Counted from the first letter of the stretch, positions 24,788 to 38,069 are shown. The stretch is 64,000 nt of DNA from Paramecium pentaurelia (GCA_905183005.1 CAJJDO010000051.1:310001-374000); one strand, 5' to 3'. The notes: a model not told the origin generated them from the letters alone. Translations and numbers: made by a program.

Positions 24788-27447
24788 TCAATCATCATAT
24801 TTTTTCACGTCTACTTTTCTAAAATCTAAGTGATCTTCACCTCTATTTTTTTGAATCCAGGTACCTACTTTTTAACCATGCCTAAACTCTCCTTCATAAA
24901 TAGTTTAAAATGTATCTGTAAAAGAATCGTGCAATTCTATCCATTTACCAATCTTAATCGTATCTCCTTCTTCATCATATGATCCACCACCACTAAAATA
25001 GTTATACATAATAGGTTTTGTACATTTATTCTTCTTCAAACTATGTCTCCCAGTAACCTATTTTCTTGCCATTCTTGTATTCCCCTAAATAAGTGATTTA
25101 GGAAGTATCTCTAAATTTATGATTCAATTCAGTCCATTTCCCAGTCTTGCATTCATTACCTAATTCATCATATGACCCACCACCACTTAAATATTTTAAT
25201 CCTATTTTACATCTTTTCATTTTTTAGATTATTATAATTTTTCTGATACCAAATATCCCATCTACCAACCTTTTTACCACATCTATAATCCCCATGATAA
25301 GTAACTTATGATAAATCATCAAATTCGTCGCTTATCTCAATCCATCTCCCAATCTTACACTCATTACCACTCTCATCATATAATCCACCACCACTAAAAT
25401 ATTTCAAAAAGTTATATTTAAAAAATATTATCTTACATATTTTTATTACTTCTTTAATAATGCCATTAGATATCCCATCTACCAACTTTTTTACCATTTT
25501 TATATTAACCATCAAAAGTGATTTAAGAAGTGTTTCTAAATTCGTTACTTAACTCAATCCATCTTCCAATCTTACACTCATTCCCCGCTTCATCATATTA
25601 TCCACAGCCACTAAATAGAATGATATTTTAATATTCATCCTTACAATACTGTATATTACATCGGCTTCTCTCCTCTCTAAAACACGTTCCAACTACCAAC
25701 TTTTTTTCCCCCTTTATATTCACCAGCATATATGAATTTCAATTAGCCATAACCATAACCAAAATCGTCACACAAATCAACCCATTTGCCAAACTTTATC
25801 CCATCTTCATCATACTATCCACCTCCACTAAAATTTAATAGATATCAAATATTCTAAATTTACATCTATTATTATTTCTATTATAAACTCCATTTAATAT
25901 CCCATCTACCCACTTTAGTACCATTTTTATAATCACCAAGATAGGTCACATTCGATAAATTATTAAATTCGTCGCTTAATTCTGTCCATCTCCCAATCTT
26001 ACATCCATTACCACTTTCATCATAATATCCACCACCACTAAATTATTCAATATAATATTTTATGATATCATTACATCTAATCTTAAAAATAAAAAATATC
26101 CCATCTACCAACTTTCTTACCATTTTTATATTCACCTCTATACGTGACTTACGAACTTCCTTTAAATAAATCGGATGACTCAATCCAATTTCCAGTTTTA
26201 CATCCATCACCACTCTAATCATATAATCCGCCACCACTAGAAAAATGAACATAAATATTTAGTAAAATAATTCTACATTTTTTTTCCACGATACAAAACA
26301 TCCCATCTACCAATCTATTTACCATTTTGATATTCACCATGATACGTGATTTTAGATTCTTCAGTAAACCCTTCTCTCAATTCAATCCATCCATTAATCT
26401 TAACTTCATTTCCTGATTGATCATACGATCCACCTCCACTAAAATATTTCATATTTTATTTACATCTTATAATTATTTCCATATTAATTCCAATAAATAT
26501 CCCATCTACCAACTTTCTTATCATTTATATATTAACCATCAAAAGTGATTTAAGAAGTCCTTCTAAATTCATGACTTAACTCAATCCATCTACCATTTTT
26601 ATATCCCTGACCAGTTTCATTATATAATCCGCCACCACTAAAATAATCCGCATAATATTTAATAATAATTTTACATTAATTTAGGTTTGTTCTCATAATG
26701 GTCTTGAAAATAAATATCCCATTTACCAACTTTTTAACCATTAATATATTCACCATCATAAATGACTTGAGATTTCTCATGAAACCCATCACTTAGGTCT
26801 CTCCATTTACCATTTTTTTAACCTTGTTCATTGTATTATCCACCATTTCTATTAATTTATAAAATAAATACAATTTTTTTTTATTGTAAATATACATCCA
26901 AACCCCTCTTTTCTAACCATTTATATATTATCCAACTTCAAATACTTATGCTTTGCTATTTATAATTATCATTTAATTAGTATTTACTTCCAATAATTCT
27001 AAATTGGTTCTTTCCATAGCCCATACTTTAATCCATTTGAGTAGTACCCACCAACATCTTAAAGAACTTTTCCATTCCATTTAGCTATCCACTTACCTAT
27101 TTTTTTATTGTTTTGCTCAAATTCACCTTACCATTAAAAGTGTTTGACTTATTCTATATTTGTGAATATTTATTGGACCTTGAAATCTTCTTAAATTGAT
27201 TCACTTTTTAACGTAATAAATAGTCATTTACATTCTCAATAATCTTCCATTAGAGAAGTACATGATTTAATTATCTTTTGTAATTGTAATCACAATTTCA
27301 GTCTTTATCAATCTCTACTCTCTTTCATCCCACTTTTCTAGCAAAATATTTTTGAAGACTGGTTTCTAAATTGTTGACTTTGTGGATATAGATTTGTTTA
27401 ACATTTATGGATTCATCTTTATAGTTAATTAATTGAATTTCCATCAT
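24788..27447 (-). CDS. GEYKNGKKVGRW-repeat (MORN-like) protein with repeat-boundary introns
   Basis: The start at 27447 (MMEIQLINYKDE) leads, after two introns of 19 and 28 nt, into the family's N-terminal domain (GEFEQNNKKIGKWIAKWNG, then VGGYYSNGLKYGLWKE). About ten units of 55-65 residues follow. Each opens GGG(S/L/Y)YDE.GNE.KIGRWIEL and closes with a MORN-like YKNGKKVGRWDIW. Nearly every unit is preceded by an intron at the same place and phase (after AT of an ATG, before T of the next T-GGT), with lengths from 25 to about 49 nt, for example 24993..25023 (31 nt). The gene ends at TGA 24788-24790. MORN-type repeats usually mediate membrane or protein binding; no specific role is known to me for this Paramecium family. 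No nonsense codon was found once introns are removed. Confidence 0.7.
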
Positions 27448-27786
27448 TAAGCAATTTAAGTATTTTCAAAAGTGTACAGAATTTCAGAAGATATGAAATT
27501 TTATTATGAATCTGAATATGGGAATTTTATTCATGTTTTTGAAATTAGGATCAAAGTTCTTGTTTTTTTCAATCAAATGACTTTGTTTCTTCAATCTCAA
27601 TAATCTAATCTATTTCACAGAGGAATTACTTTTTTATAAATTTTAGCATCTTTATTTATTTTTAATTCATTCAAATAGTTATTTTCATAAAACATTATAG
27701 ATTTCTAAAGTACTAAAAGTTCTGTATCATATTAAAAATTACAAAATTATAAATCCAACTTTAATGATAAAGTAATTAATTAGGTA

Positions 27787-28424
27787 ATGGATAATATTCA
27801 TTCATATGCTTTTTAGATTTTTCAAATTTTATATTAAATTGCTAATAGTAAGAGTTTTGGATTGATGATTAAAGTAAGAAATAGTTGTTGAATAAGAGCA
27901 ATTATAAAATTTAATTACCTCAAGATTTTTATAACTATTTAAAATAACAAGATAATAATAAACAAACGTAATTAGATTTGGTCTTTAAGCCTAAATATGA
28001 AGTCTTAAAGTAAGCTACTGGGTTATTGTTATTAACCAGAACTATTCTGCAATTAACTTCAAGCATAAACTGTATATGAATTGGATTTCTCAAGCTATCT
28101 CTCAGACACCAATTATTTAAGAAACTTCTTTTAATAAAATGAAGCTTCTAACATTGAATTAAAGCCACTTATCAATGGCCTTATGTTAAACCATTTAATT
28201 TATAATTAAATGAGGAATTCCTCTTCTTCGACCCACCAAGGGGAGCTTTTGGAAGATTCAGGTGAATATTAATTCTTAGAAGCATGTTAAACAAAGTTTG
28301 ATTTTAAAGTATTAAGAATATTTTGTGATATTCTTCAAGAATATTTTATCGTATAAGTATAAAATAGTACTAAAAAGGAGAAATAAAAAATAGAGTCATC
28401 CTATAGTAATTTGTTATGATAGTA
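27787..28424 (+). CDS. Unrecognised gene running into the duplicated segment
   Basis: From ATG 27787 (MDNIHSYAFQIFQILYQIAN) removal of introns 27874..27896 (23 nt) and 27981..28002 (22 nt) gives an open frame of roughly 195 codons. It includes SKLLGYCYQPELFCNQLQ, YELDFSSYLSDTNYLRNFF and an acidic stretch (HQGELLEDSGEYQFLEACQT). A TGA follows near 28422 inside the segment repeated at 29422. Further protein-like frames in the repeat, such as KNIKREEKN and MSDLDNMAPNKIFELLFSSV, suggest the true gene continues through more introns. No family was recognised. The downstream structure cannot be judged while the assembly here is doubtful. Confidence 0.45.
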
Positions 28425-29420
28425 AGACAAAATTAAGTAATTTAGCTGAGGTTTGAAATATTCTTAATCTATTTGAAAAAAATAAAACAAAGATTAATGT
28501 GAATTAGAATACTTATTCAAAATAGACAAAAATTCTGCTTTGCCCAAGATGGTTGTGAATTTGGAGAATGGAGGTTTATGGAGTAATAAAGGAAGAGGCA
28601 AAAAAAAAATATAAAAAGAGAAGAAAAGAATGTAAGAGTGTGAGAAAATTGGGTTAGGTGGAGATGAATGAAAAATATCAAACATAAAAAATGTAAAAAT
28701 GGGTAGTTTAAGTCCTGGAAACCATTAAAATTTAATTTGTATACATCTAACCTTTAGAGGTATTTCTGAAATATTTTGAAAATTAGAATTGCCTAACGAC
28801 ATTTAAGCAATCAAATTAAATTAAAAGTAAAATATTACTGCAATAATTGATGCGTAAAAATCTATTATATGTGTTAAGTCTTGAACAAAATAAAGGAGAA
28901 ATAAATTGAATTATAAACTTCATAGATCTAATTAATTGTTACTTTAGATATGAGTGATTTAGATAATATGGCACCAAATAAAATCTTCGAATTATTATTT
29001 TCCTCTGTCGATTTTATTAAAACTTATGTAATAAACAATTTTTGATACATTTTTGAAGATTCTTCCAGAGATTTTTCCTTTAACATAATTTCATGTAATA
29101 GTGATGTTAGAGAAATGTTGATATTATGCAAGCATATAATTAGCGAACATTAAATTAGGTAATAAAGTAAGTTCAAGAAATGGGTGCAGATTGAGTGAAA
29201 ATGTTATTTTTAAGCATCGGCTAAAGTATTTATGATAAAAAATCATTCAAAAAGGAAATATAGTCCAAAACCTTTGTATATTTTTTATTAAAAAATGGGG
29301 AGGATTCTCCAGAAAATATCATTAAGCTAATAAATTACAATCAAAGACCTGAAAGCTGAATTTATACATTATAAATTCAAAATAATTATAGTGGATATTT
29401 AGTCTTTAGATTAGCTGCAA
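28354..29420 (+). repeat. Copy 1 of identical 1067-bp direct repeat
   Basis: Every position matches 29422-30488 at a constant offset of 1068 as far as I compared, including long A runs and a frame on the opposite strand. The copy ends exactly at the single N at 29421. Confidence 0.9.
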
Positions 29421-29421
29421 N
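29421..29421. other. Single N (assembly junction)
   Basis: A lone N lies exactly between two identical 1067-bp copies. This is the pattern expected when two contigs with overlapping ends are joined by a gap character without merging the overlap. Confidence 0.85.
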
Positions 29422-30488
29422 TAAGTATAAAATAGTACTAAAAAGGAGAAATAAAAAATAGAGTCATCCTATAGTAATTTGTTATGATAGTAAGACAAAA
29501 TTAAGTAATTTAGCTGAGGTTTGAAATATTCTTAATCTATTTGAAAAAAATAAAACAAAGATTAATGTGAATTAGAATACTTATTCAAAATAGACAAAAA
29601 TTCTGCTTTGCCCAAGATGGTTGTGAATTTGGAGAATGGAGGTTTATGGAGTAATAAAGGAAGAGGCAAAAAAAAAATATAAAAAGAGAAGAAAAGAATG
29701 TAAGAGTGTGAGAAAATTGGGTTAGGTGGAGATGAATGAAAAATATCAAACATAAAAAATGTAAAAATGGGTAGTTTAAGTCCTGGAAACCATTAAAATT
29801 TAATTTGTATACATCTAACCTTTAGAGGTATTTCTGAAATATTTTGAAAATTAGAATTGCCTAACGACATTTAAGCAATCAAATTAAATTAAAAGTAAAA
29901 TATTACTGCAATAATTGATGCGTAAAAATCTATTATATGTGTTAAGTCTTGAACAAAATAAAGGAGAAATAAATTGAATTATAAACTTCATAGATCTAAT
30001 TAATTGTTACTTTAGATATGAGTGATTTAGATAATATGGCACCAAATAAAATCTTCGAATTATTATTTTCCTCTGTCGATTTTATTAAAACTTATGTAAT
30101 AAACAATTTTTGATACATTTTTGAAGATTCTTCCAGAGATTTTTCCTTTAACATAATTTCATGTAATAGTGATGTTAGAGAAATGTTGATATTATGCAAG
30201 CATATAATTAGCGAACATTAAATTAGGTAATAAAGTAAGTTCAAGAAATGGGTGCAGATTGAGTGAAAATGTTATTTTTAAGCATCGGCTAAAGTATTTA
30301 TGATAAAAAATCATTCAAAAAGGAAATATAGTCCAAAACCTTTGTATATTTTTTATTAAAAAATGGGGAGGATTCTCCAGAAAATATCATTAAGCTAATA
30401 AATTACAATCAAAGACCTGAAAGCTGAATTTATACATTATAAATTCAAAATAATTATAGTGGATATTTAGTCTTTAGATTAGCTGCAA
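29422..30488 (+). repeat. Copy 2 of identical 1067-bp direct repeat
   Basis: It begins TAAGTATAAAATAG directly after the N and is identical to 28354-29420. Sequence beyond 30488 (TTCGAATTGGG) is the unique continuation of the locus. Confidence 0.9.
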
Positions 30489-31040
30489 TTCGAATTGGGA
30501 AATGTTAATTAATAGGAGATAATTAAAATATATTAATTATGAAGTAATTAATTTATTAGCAGATTCCCTTACTTATTTAAAAGATTGTTGAAAATGTTTC
30601 ATAGATTATTCCTGATTCAAAATAAATGGATATTATAAATTTTTCATTCATTGTTCTAAATAGCATTTATTTGTGAATTCTTTTAAATGAAAATAACCTT
30701 TAAGCATTATAAAAAAGCTAGTAATAGAAAATCAGTGGGGGAAGATGATGAAACTTTAGAAAGTAAGGCTAATACAAAGAAGTACTGTATAAAAAAATCT
30801 AAACAAATGCTGATTGTTTGCTATGAGTAATTTGTTAAGAGGATAGAAAGAATAGAAGTAATTCTGAAGTGTTGATAAGAAAAAAAATGCCTAAAAATAT
30901 CAGATGAAGAAGATTCAGAAAATGGCATCAGTCCTTCTGAATTATTAAAATAAGACTAAAAATAGCCCAATAGATTTTTCCTAAATAAATCGTCTTAAAT
31001 GCTCTTAAGCCTAAATACTAATTGAGGATTATCAACTATT
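30489..31040 (+). other. Coding-like stretch after the duplication
   Basis: A frame beginning ATG about 30688 (MKITFKHYKKASNRKSVGED) runs to a TGA near 30873 and continues in frame with an acidic segment (LKISDEEDSENGISPSELLK) to another TGA near 31024. Composition is protein-like and could be the 3' part of the gene starting at 27787, but no intron joined the pieces cleanly. Confidence 0.3.
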
Positions 31041-32771
31041 ATCATATATTTAATTAAATGACTGCTTAGAGCGAATGGTTGTTTCCTTTTAAAAATTAAT
31101 ATTAAAGAATGATTAAATTTTTGCAAATTAAATAATAATTATCATTAAAGGGATCTCTGTTGGTCAACAGTGGTTTCTCTCTTTTCTTGTAAATAATTTT
31201 TAATTATCATTACTCTATGAAATAATTATAAAAAACCATAAATTTCAATTACAAAAATGAGTTATATAAACAGAATAAATTTTATATAATAACATATTTT
31301 AAAAATAGATTAAATTTAAATATAAACTATAATAATCAAATTAATTATGATCAACTATTTTCTTTCATCTTCATATTATTCTTAAATCTTTATCAAAAAT
31401 GAGTTAATTGTTAATTCTACATCTGCTTTACCAATCTTTAAATAATTTGGGCCAATTAGAATATGAATTGTCTCAGGTTATAATATTTATCAGTGATCAT
31501 TTATTTTCTTTTATAATTTAAAGACACCAAAATCTATGATGAATTATAGATTGTAGGGAACTAAATTTGAGGGAAAAATAAACATAGGTTAATCATATAT
31601 GCTTTACCATTAAAAGTTTTGATTTGATGTATTTTCAGCACAACTATTTTAATTTGTTCTTCAATATAGATGGAAACAAATAAATTACAATTAATAAATC
31701 ATAATAATAACTTATTTGAGCCTATAAAGTAAAATTAAATTTTCCTAATCATAAGAGGGCAACTATTTAATTTTTAGATTTAGAAAACCAAATATTTATG
31801 ATAGAAACAAATTGAAACTAAAATTTATAGAAAATCAATCATTCTTCAATCTAAATAAATTTATCTTGATTATATAACGCATAAAAAATGTTATATTTAT
31901 TCAAAAATCTCCAAAAGTTTTATCAAGATTTAAAGTAGTAAATTAGTATTTATTTATCTTCACAATACTTGATTATTGAATAACCTATCGTTAGCTTTTG
32001 GAATAAATATAAATGATCAAATTAATTCTTATCCATTAGCTACTACAAAAAAAAGAGTCATACGGATATTAGAGTTAAATTAACAATAATAAGGATTCAA
32101 TTTATCAGTAGCTTATTTCCCAAATATTAGTATAGTTTTTTAAGAGGTAATCTAAAATAATAAAAAATTTCAATATTCAAAGGCGCGTCCAAAAACACTC
32201 AAAATTTCAGTCCATAAACTTAGATTTATGGTTATGATTATAGTTTGAGAGTTATAACATCTAATTGATATAGGAAGCTCATTTCTAAAAAAATTTAATA
32301 TTTGGGCTTCCCCTCTAGTTCTTTAGTAAAACATATTATGCTCTTTATATATTACCCAAAAAGAATTTAATTAAATTGATCTCTTTTATTCTTTTTTATG
32401 AAAAAAAATAAAGCCAGCCATTGAATTATACGCATAGGCATTCTCATTTGATAGCGAAATTAAATAGATGATAAAAAACAAACTTTTTTTCATTTAATTT
32501 ATTTTAATTTACTCATTAATTGATTTATTTTTAATATCTAATTTTCAATCAGTATTATTTTCTTTTTACATCACTTCACATTAATCAATATGAAATTTAT
32601 AAAAATCAAAAGTATAAAGTATATTTCGAGTAAAGACAAAGGCTAAATGAATTGATATTTAACAAAAAATTATTTATAAATAGCAATATAATAGAATGCA
32701 GGATTGTTAAATAATTTCTTAAAAAGCTAACTGAAATAATTATGCAAATATATAATTTTTCTTTATAATAT
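31041..32771. other. AT-rich gene-poor stretch
   Basis: No gene supported. A 42-codon frame near 31888 (MLYLFKNLQKFYQDLKQ) and a minus-strand frame near 32606-32812, which overlaps the 3' end of the WD40 gene, are not convincing. Confidence 0.5.
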
Positions 32772-35474
32772 TCATTTTTTAATTTCATCTTGTGAAAATT
32801 CTTTTTAGCCATCCAAAATGCAACCTCCTTTTTATTGAAACAAGGTTTTTAAATCTATACCTTAATAATTTAGAAATTCTCCTTAAAAAATTAAGGCTCC
32901 TTCTGCTGTAAAAATTGGTTATTGGGATATTATGAGAATTGTGATATTAGTGGAAACTGAATAATATTCAAAATAAATACCATATTTTGGAAGACAATTG
33001 TTATTAACTAAGGCTGTTTTAAATTATGCCAAAATATCTTAATAACTTTAATACAAGTTTTCTATTTCTTTTCCTGCTTTAATACTCCATAAACGAATAG
33101 ACTTATCTCCACTACCAGATGCTAATATACTACCATCAGAAGAGAAACAAACTTATGAAACCCGATCATTATGACCATCAAATTTTGCTTCTTATTATCC
33201 AGTCTCAATATCCCATATAAAGATAGACTTATCTGCACTACCAGATGCTAATTTAGTACCATCAGGTGAGAAGCTTATTGATTCGACGTAACCAACATGG
33301 CCATCTAATTTTGCTTTTTATTATCCTGCCTGAACATCCCATAAACAAATTGAGTTATCAAAGCTACTAGATGCTAATATCGTACCCTCAGGAGAGAAAC
33401 ATACTTATGAGACCCAATTACTATGGCCATCAAATTTTCCTTATTATTTCCCGGTCTTAACATCCCATAAACGTACTGAGTTATCATAACTACCAGATGC
33501 TAATGTATTATTATCAGGAGAGAAACTTACTGATTGGACATAACCAAAATGACCATCCAATTTTGCCTTTTATTATCCTGACTTAACATCCCATATTCTG
33601 ACGGACTAATCTGCACTACCAGATGCTAAAGTATTACCATCAGCAGAGAAGCATACAGAGTAGACATTACTAGTATGACCATCAATTTTGCTTTTTTATT
33701 ATCCTGTCTTAACATCCCATAAACGGATAGACTTATCTGCACTACCAGATGCTAATGTAGCACCATCAGGAGAGAAGGTTATCGATTGGACATAACCAGT
33801 ATGACCATCTAGTTTGCCTTTTTATTGTCCTGTCTTAATATTCCATAAACGGATAGTGTTATCATGACTACCAGAGGCTAAAGTATTACCATCAGGAGAG
33901 AAACATACTTAAGAAATCCATTCATTATGGCCTTCTAATTTATATTCTTATTGTCCTTACTTCATATTCCATAAACGGATAGACTTATCTCCACTACCAG
34001 ATGCTAAAATAGCTCCATCAGGTGAGAAACATACTTACGAAACCCATTCACTATGTCCATCTAATTTTAATTTTTATAGTCCTGTCTTAACATCCCATAA
34101 CCTGATAGAGTTATCGCTGCTACCAGATGCTAGTGTTGTACCATCATGAGAGAAACATACTTAATTGACATAACTAGTATGACCATTTAAATTCGCTTTT
34201 TAATGTCCTGTCTTAACATCCCATATTCGGATGGACTGATCTCCACTACCAGATGCTAATATAGTACCATCAGGAGAGAAGCATACTGATAAGATTTCAC
34301 CTTCATGACCATAAAATTTTGCTTATGTTTTTCTTGTTATAAAATCCCATAAAATGATAGAGTTATCATCACTACCAGATGCTAATGTATTACCATCAGG
34401 AGAAAAACAAACTGATAGGACTCTATTACTATGACCATCTAGTTTTTATTTTTATTGTCCTGTCTTAACATCCCATAAACGGATAGAATTATCATCACTA
34501 CCAGATGCTAATATCGTGCCATCAGGAGAGAAGCTTATTGATAGGACAGAACTAGTATGACCATCTAATTAGATTATTTATTATCCGGTCTTAACATCCC
34601 ATATTCTGATAGATTGATCTCCACTACCAGATGCTAAAATCATACCATCAGGAGAGAAGGATACTGATTAGACACAACTACTATGACTATCTAATTAGAT
34701 TTTTTGTTATCCAGTCTTCACATCCCATATTCTTACAGACTGATCTCCACTACCTGATGCTATTAGAGTACCATCAGGAGAAAAGCATACTGAATTGACA
34801 TAATTTGTATGTCCAATTAATTTATGTAATTCATGGATACTTAAGTGTTTCCATTTACAATTAAACAATTTAGCTCCGTTTAAATTCACTCCGCTAATAT
34901 CCACATTATAAAATTCAGAACCACTCAAATTACATCTAACAAAATTAGCTCCCATCAAATTAGTATTTTTAATCTTAATGCCTTAAAAACATTATTATCT
35001 CAGATCAATCTTCATTTATACTAATAAAAAAAGTGAATTAGATCCACATTATATGAATTTGTTATCAAGAGCTGTTAGGTGAACTAAGAATTTTAAAAAT
35101 TAGACTTTCATCTATTCTTTTTCTATTTTCTTAATTAATTCCTGTTTAGTTTCAAGGTATTTTTAAGTGGAATAGTCATTTTCATTAAAATCATGATCTT
35201 TAATTTTTTTGAGAGCTTTAGTAATTAACTTAATATTATTTCTTATAACATTTAACTTTTATTTTTTATCAACTAATTATAAATTCTCTACTTATAACAT
35301 TTATCTTTCGCAATGCCTATGATTTTCATCATTTTAAAGAAAATCAAGACAATCTGAAATTTTTTCATTTCTGAAAATTTCAATTATCATGCTGAATACT
35401 TATATATCAATATCTTTTAGGGTAGCTAAAACCTCCTATAAATCTTAAATCTATTCTAAAGTGCTTTTCATCAT
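32772..35474 (-). CDS. WD40-repeat protein with pentapeptide region, 900 residues
   Basis: A single intronless frame of 901 codons runs from ATG 35474 (MMKSTLEQIQDLQEVL) to TGA 32772-32774. Residues 1 to about 150 are helical with a Cys/His cluster (CLDFLQNDENHRHCERQ). About 155-215 form pentapeptide-type repeats (NLMGANFVRCNLSGSEF, then NLNGAKLFNCKW). About 220-805 hold 14 WD40 repeats of 42 residues with the pattern LDGHTSYVNSVCFSPDG, TLASGSDDNSIRLWDVKTG. The last about 95 residues form a conserved tail (NITILIISQQPIF, EFLNYQGIDLKTLF, QKEFSQDE). Fourteen repeats fit two seven-bladed propellers. WD40 proteins scaffold complexes; the partner is unknown. Gln codons TAA/TAG are used throughout, so a standard-code search shows only a fragment. 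Confidence 0.92.
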
Positions 35475-36225
35475 CTTTGTTTTTTTAAAAAATAATAAAT
35501 TTCTCATACTTTTTTTTTCTGTTTTATACTTTGAATCAAAAAGGATATTATATATTATTTTGTAGAGAAAAACTGAAATTGTAAAGATTTTCAGTTTATT
35601 GTAATTGTTATTAAATAGCATAATGAGAAATCAAATAAATCTTTGCATAGCTTGATTCTTAAAGAATATGGAATAAATCACTATTCTTAGTAATTGAAAT
35701 TATGAATAATGATTTTGTTAGGTTTTTTTAAAAGATTATTAACCATTTTTTTTTTGTTTTCTTGTTAATCCTTATACATATTTTATTTATTTAATAATTG
35801 TACCCAGAAAATGAAAGCTAAATCTAGCTAAGCTTCTTATATCTCTTTTATATGGAATATTATTCGATAGAGTATAGGGTTTAAAGTAAAATTTATTAGT
35901 TAAAAATTCTTTTTTAGGAAGAGCAATCATCTTGAAATAATAAATTTTTATTTAAGCGGCACATACATTATTTATAGTTGATTCTTAAAAATAATATATA
36001 AAAATTGATAAAGAATGCTCAGAAGCTGAAAATTATTTTATTTAAGAGGTATATTGCTGCATCCTATAGGATGCCAGTAATATGGTTATGATCATGTAAA
36101 CAAGCTGAATGCTGATGTAGTAAAAATTGTTATTATTGCTTAATTTTTTTCTTGACACTTTCGATGTGAATAAGATTTATTAATTATCATCATTATTATC
36201 ATTTGTAGCTTATTTAATAATTATA
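35475..36225. other. AT-rich intergenic stretch
   Basis: No gene seen upstream of the WD40 gene. It must contain that gene's promoter, but no motif stands out. Confidence 0.5.
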
Positions 36226-36815
36226 TCACACTCCTATAATTCGAAAGATTCTTATAAAATCATTAAAAATATTAGTCTTATTGAAGGGTTTATACATTTA
36301 ATTGGAATTGCCATAATTTTATTATTAGAGCTGAATAGAATTCATATAAAAATTCATTTTTGTTAATTCCTTTTAATATTGGGATAAAAATTCTTTCCAT
36401 TAGATTATGACCTTATTTATTAATTCAAGCATATTTTATATTAGTTATTTTTAAGATTGATCTTAGATTGAATCGATTCTGGCTGCTAAATCAATACCTC
36501 TTGTAGCAATATCTATTTTTCTATCTGGCTTCTAATTTTTTATAGATTATTCAATAAAGTGTATCTGATTTATATATTAAACATCCTGTATTGAATTTTG
36601 TTCAATCATTCAAATTTAAAAATATATAAATTTGACTCAATTGTGAAGAAAAGGTCCAACGATTATTAAGTTTTGAGTCTATCCTAGTCTAAATTGATGA
36701 AAGGATTATAGATTAGTTATGATCTAAACTCTTCTGTTTGAAAGAAAAGTGAACCTGAACTTTAGTAATTAGATATTGAAAATTATTGAATTTTCCCCAT
36801 TAGTTGTCTCAAATA
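36226..36815 (-). other. Coding-like minus-strand gene, start unresolved
   Basis: The frame from ATG 36609 to TGA 36226-36228 encodes 127 residues with a charged, helical composition (KNQKPDRKIDIATRGIDLAA, LIQNMLELINKVIIQWKEFL). Just upstream, another frame from about 36815 reads VQVHFSFKQKSLDHNQSI and NNRWTFSSQLSQIYIF, probably an earlier exon, but no intron of normal size links the two. No family was recognised. Either a gene with an unusual intron or a decaying one. Confidence 0.4.
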
Positions 36816-37029
36816 TGATTAATCAATATAAAATTAATTTATTTTTAAATTATATGTTTATGAGATTGATGAATATATATCTAAATCCCTGCTATAAACT
36901 TTCTAATCTATTGCACACTGGATGTATATTATCAAATGCCTCTATAATCAACTGAAAAATCTCCTCAACTTTTACACACTTTTGGCTAATAGAATTTGTT
37001 AACTACTAATAATTTATTTATTTATTTAA

Positions 37030-37880
37030 TATCACTTGAAATATGCAACTCAATCAAAAAAAGAACCTCTATCAGTTTTTATACTCAAAAACATATTATA
37101 TTTCCTTATTTTATCCTGTTATTACTCTTTTTTTGAGGTATTATATCATTCTCTTCTAAATATTTCCTTTTTTGTTACAATCCTGTTAATACTATCCTTT
37201 AGATATATGCTCTTTCCATGTTTCCCCTTGATAAAGAAATTCTGGCGAAATAATGGCTCTATAATTTAGAGCCAAAAAGTCCTCTTTTAATAGCATTTAA
37301 GAAACTTTCCATTCATTTTAAAAGGACTTACAAGACTTACTACAATATCAAATGTTTTTAGAAAGAAGAAATGTCTCTTTACTAAAACCAAATAAATAAT
37401 ATCATTATATTATCTTAATTTTATTATTGCATTTACTTAATTAAAAAAAAAATTGTATTTTGATAATTTTTTTGAGATGTTCTAATAAAATATTCAAAGC
37501 TTTTAAATAAATTAATACAGTAAAATAAGCAGGTTATAAATTAGCCCTAATTAATCAGAACAACAACATTAAATAATTTACAATCAAATATAAACAGAAT
37601 TTGATTGTGAAATATCGCATTGAGATAGTTGAAGATGTATTTATATTAAAAGGAAATAAATGAAAATGAAATAAAGTACTACTATGATGATTGAATCTCA
37701 AAAATAAAATAGAATTGTATAAATATTTAAGAATATACGAAAAAGTAAATTTAATAATAATTATAAAAACGATTAATAAAAAGCAAATTTTAAAAATTGA
37801 AGATTTAAAATAAAAATTAAGTATAAAGAACAAAAATATATAATTAAAAAATGAAGAAATTTTAAATAAAACCATAAAAA
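37030..37880 (+). other. Coding-like region, unresolved
   Basis: A plus-strand frame from about 37036 stays free of TGA for about 195 codons to near 37620. It starts with hydrophobic, possibly membrane-spanning segments and ends Gln-rich. Downstream, short frames (YRIEIVEDVFILKGNK and a Lys/Gln-rich stretch) continue to about 37870. The start and splicing are unclear and nothing was recognised. Confidence 0.3.
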
Positions 37881-38069
37881 AATTAACATATTCTATAAGT
37901 CAAAATTATAAGACAAATATTTCCTTAAAAATAAAAATGTAAATTGTTCATAAAGTCACACATTAATATATCAATACTTTAATTATGATATTTTTTTTTA
38001 AATGTATATTTAACTTATTGTGATATGTTAATAATCAAAAAGAATTTTTTTTTTATATGTTTTCAATAT

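Noticed and set aside
28235..28260. A Pro/Gly-rich reading (FFDPPRGAFGRF) in an alternative frame
   Set aside because: It stops at once on both sides, whereas the chosen frame stays open with balanced composition through this point.
28494..28685. Minus-strand 63-codon frames repeated identically at 28494-28685 and 29562-29753
   Set aside because: They are the same sequence seen twice because of the apparent assembly duplication. The composition (Phe/Pro/Ser/His-rich) is what the reverse strand of a Lys/Arg/Glu-rich coding stretch gives.
37555..37875. Minus-strand 106-codon Phe/Ile-rich frame
   Set aside because: It is hydrophobic because it is antisense to a Lys/Gln-rich plus-strand stretch; it has no motif and no plausible neighbour context.
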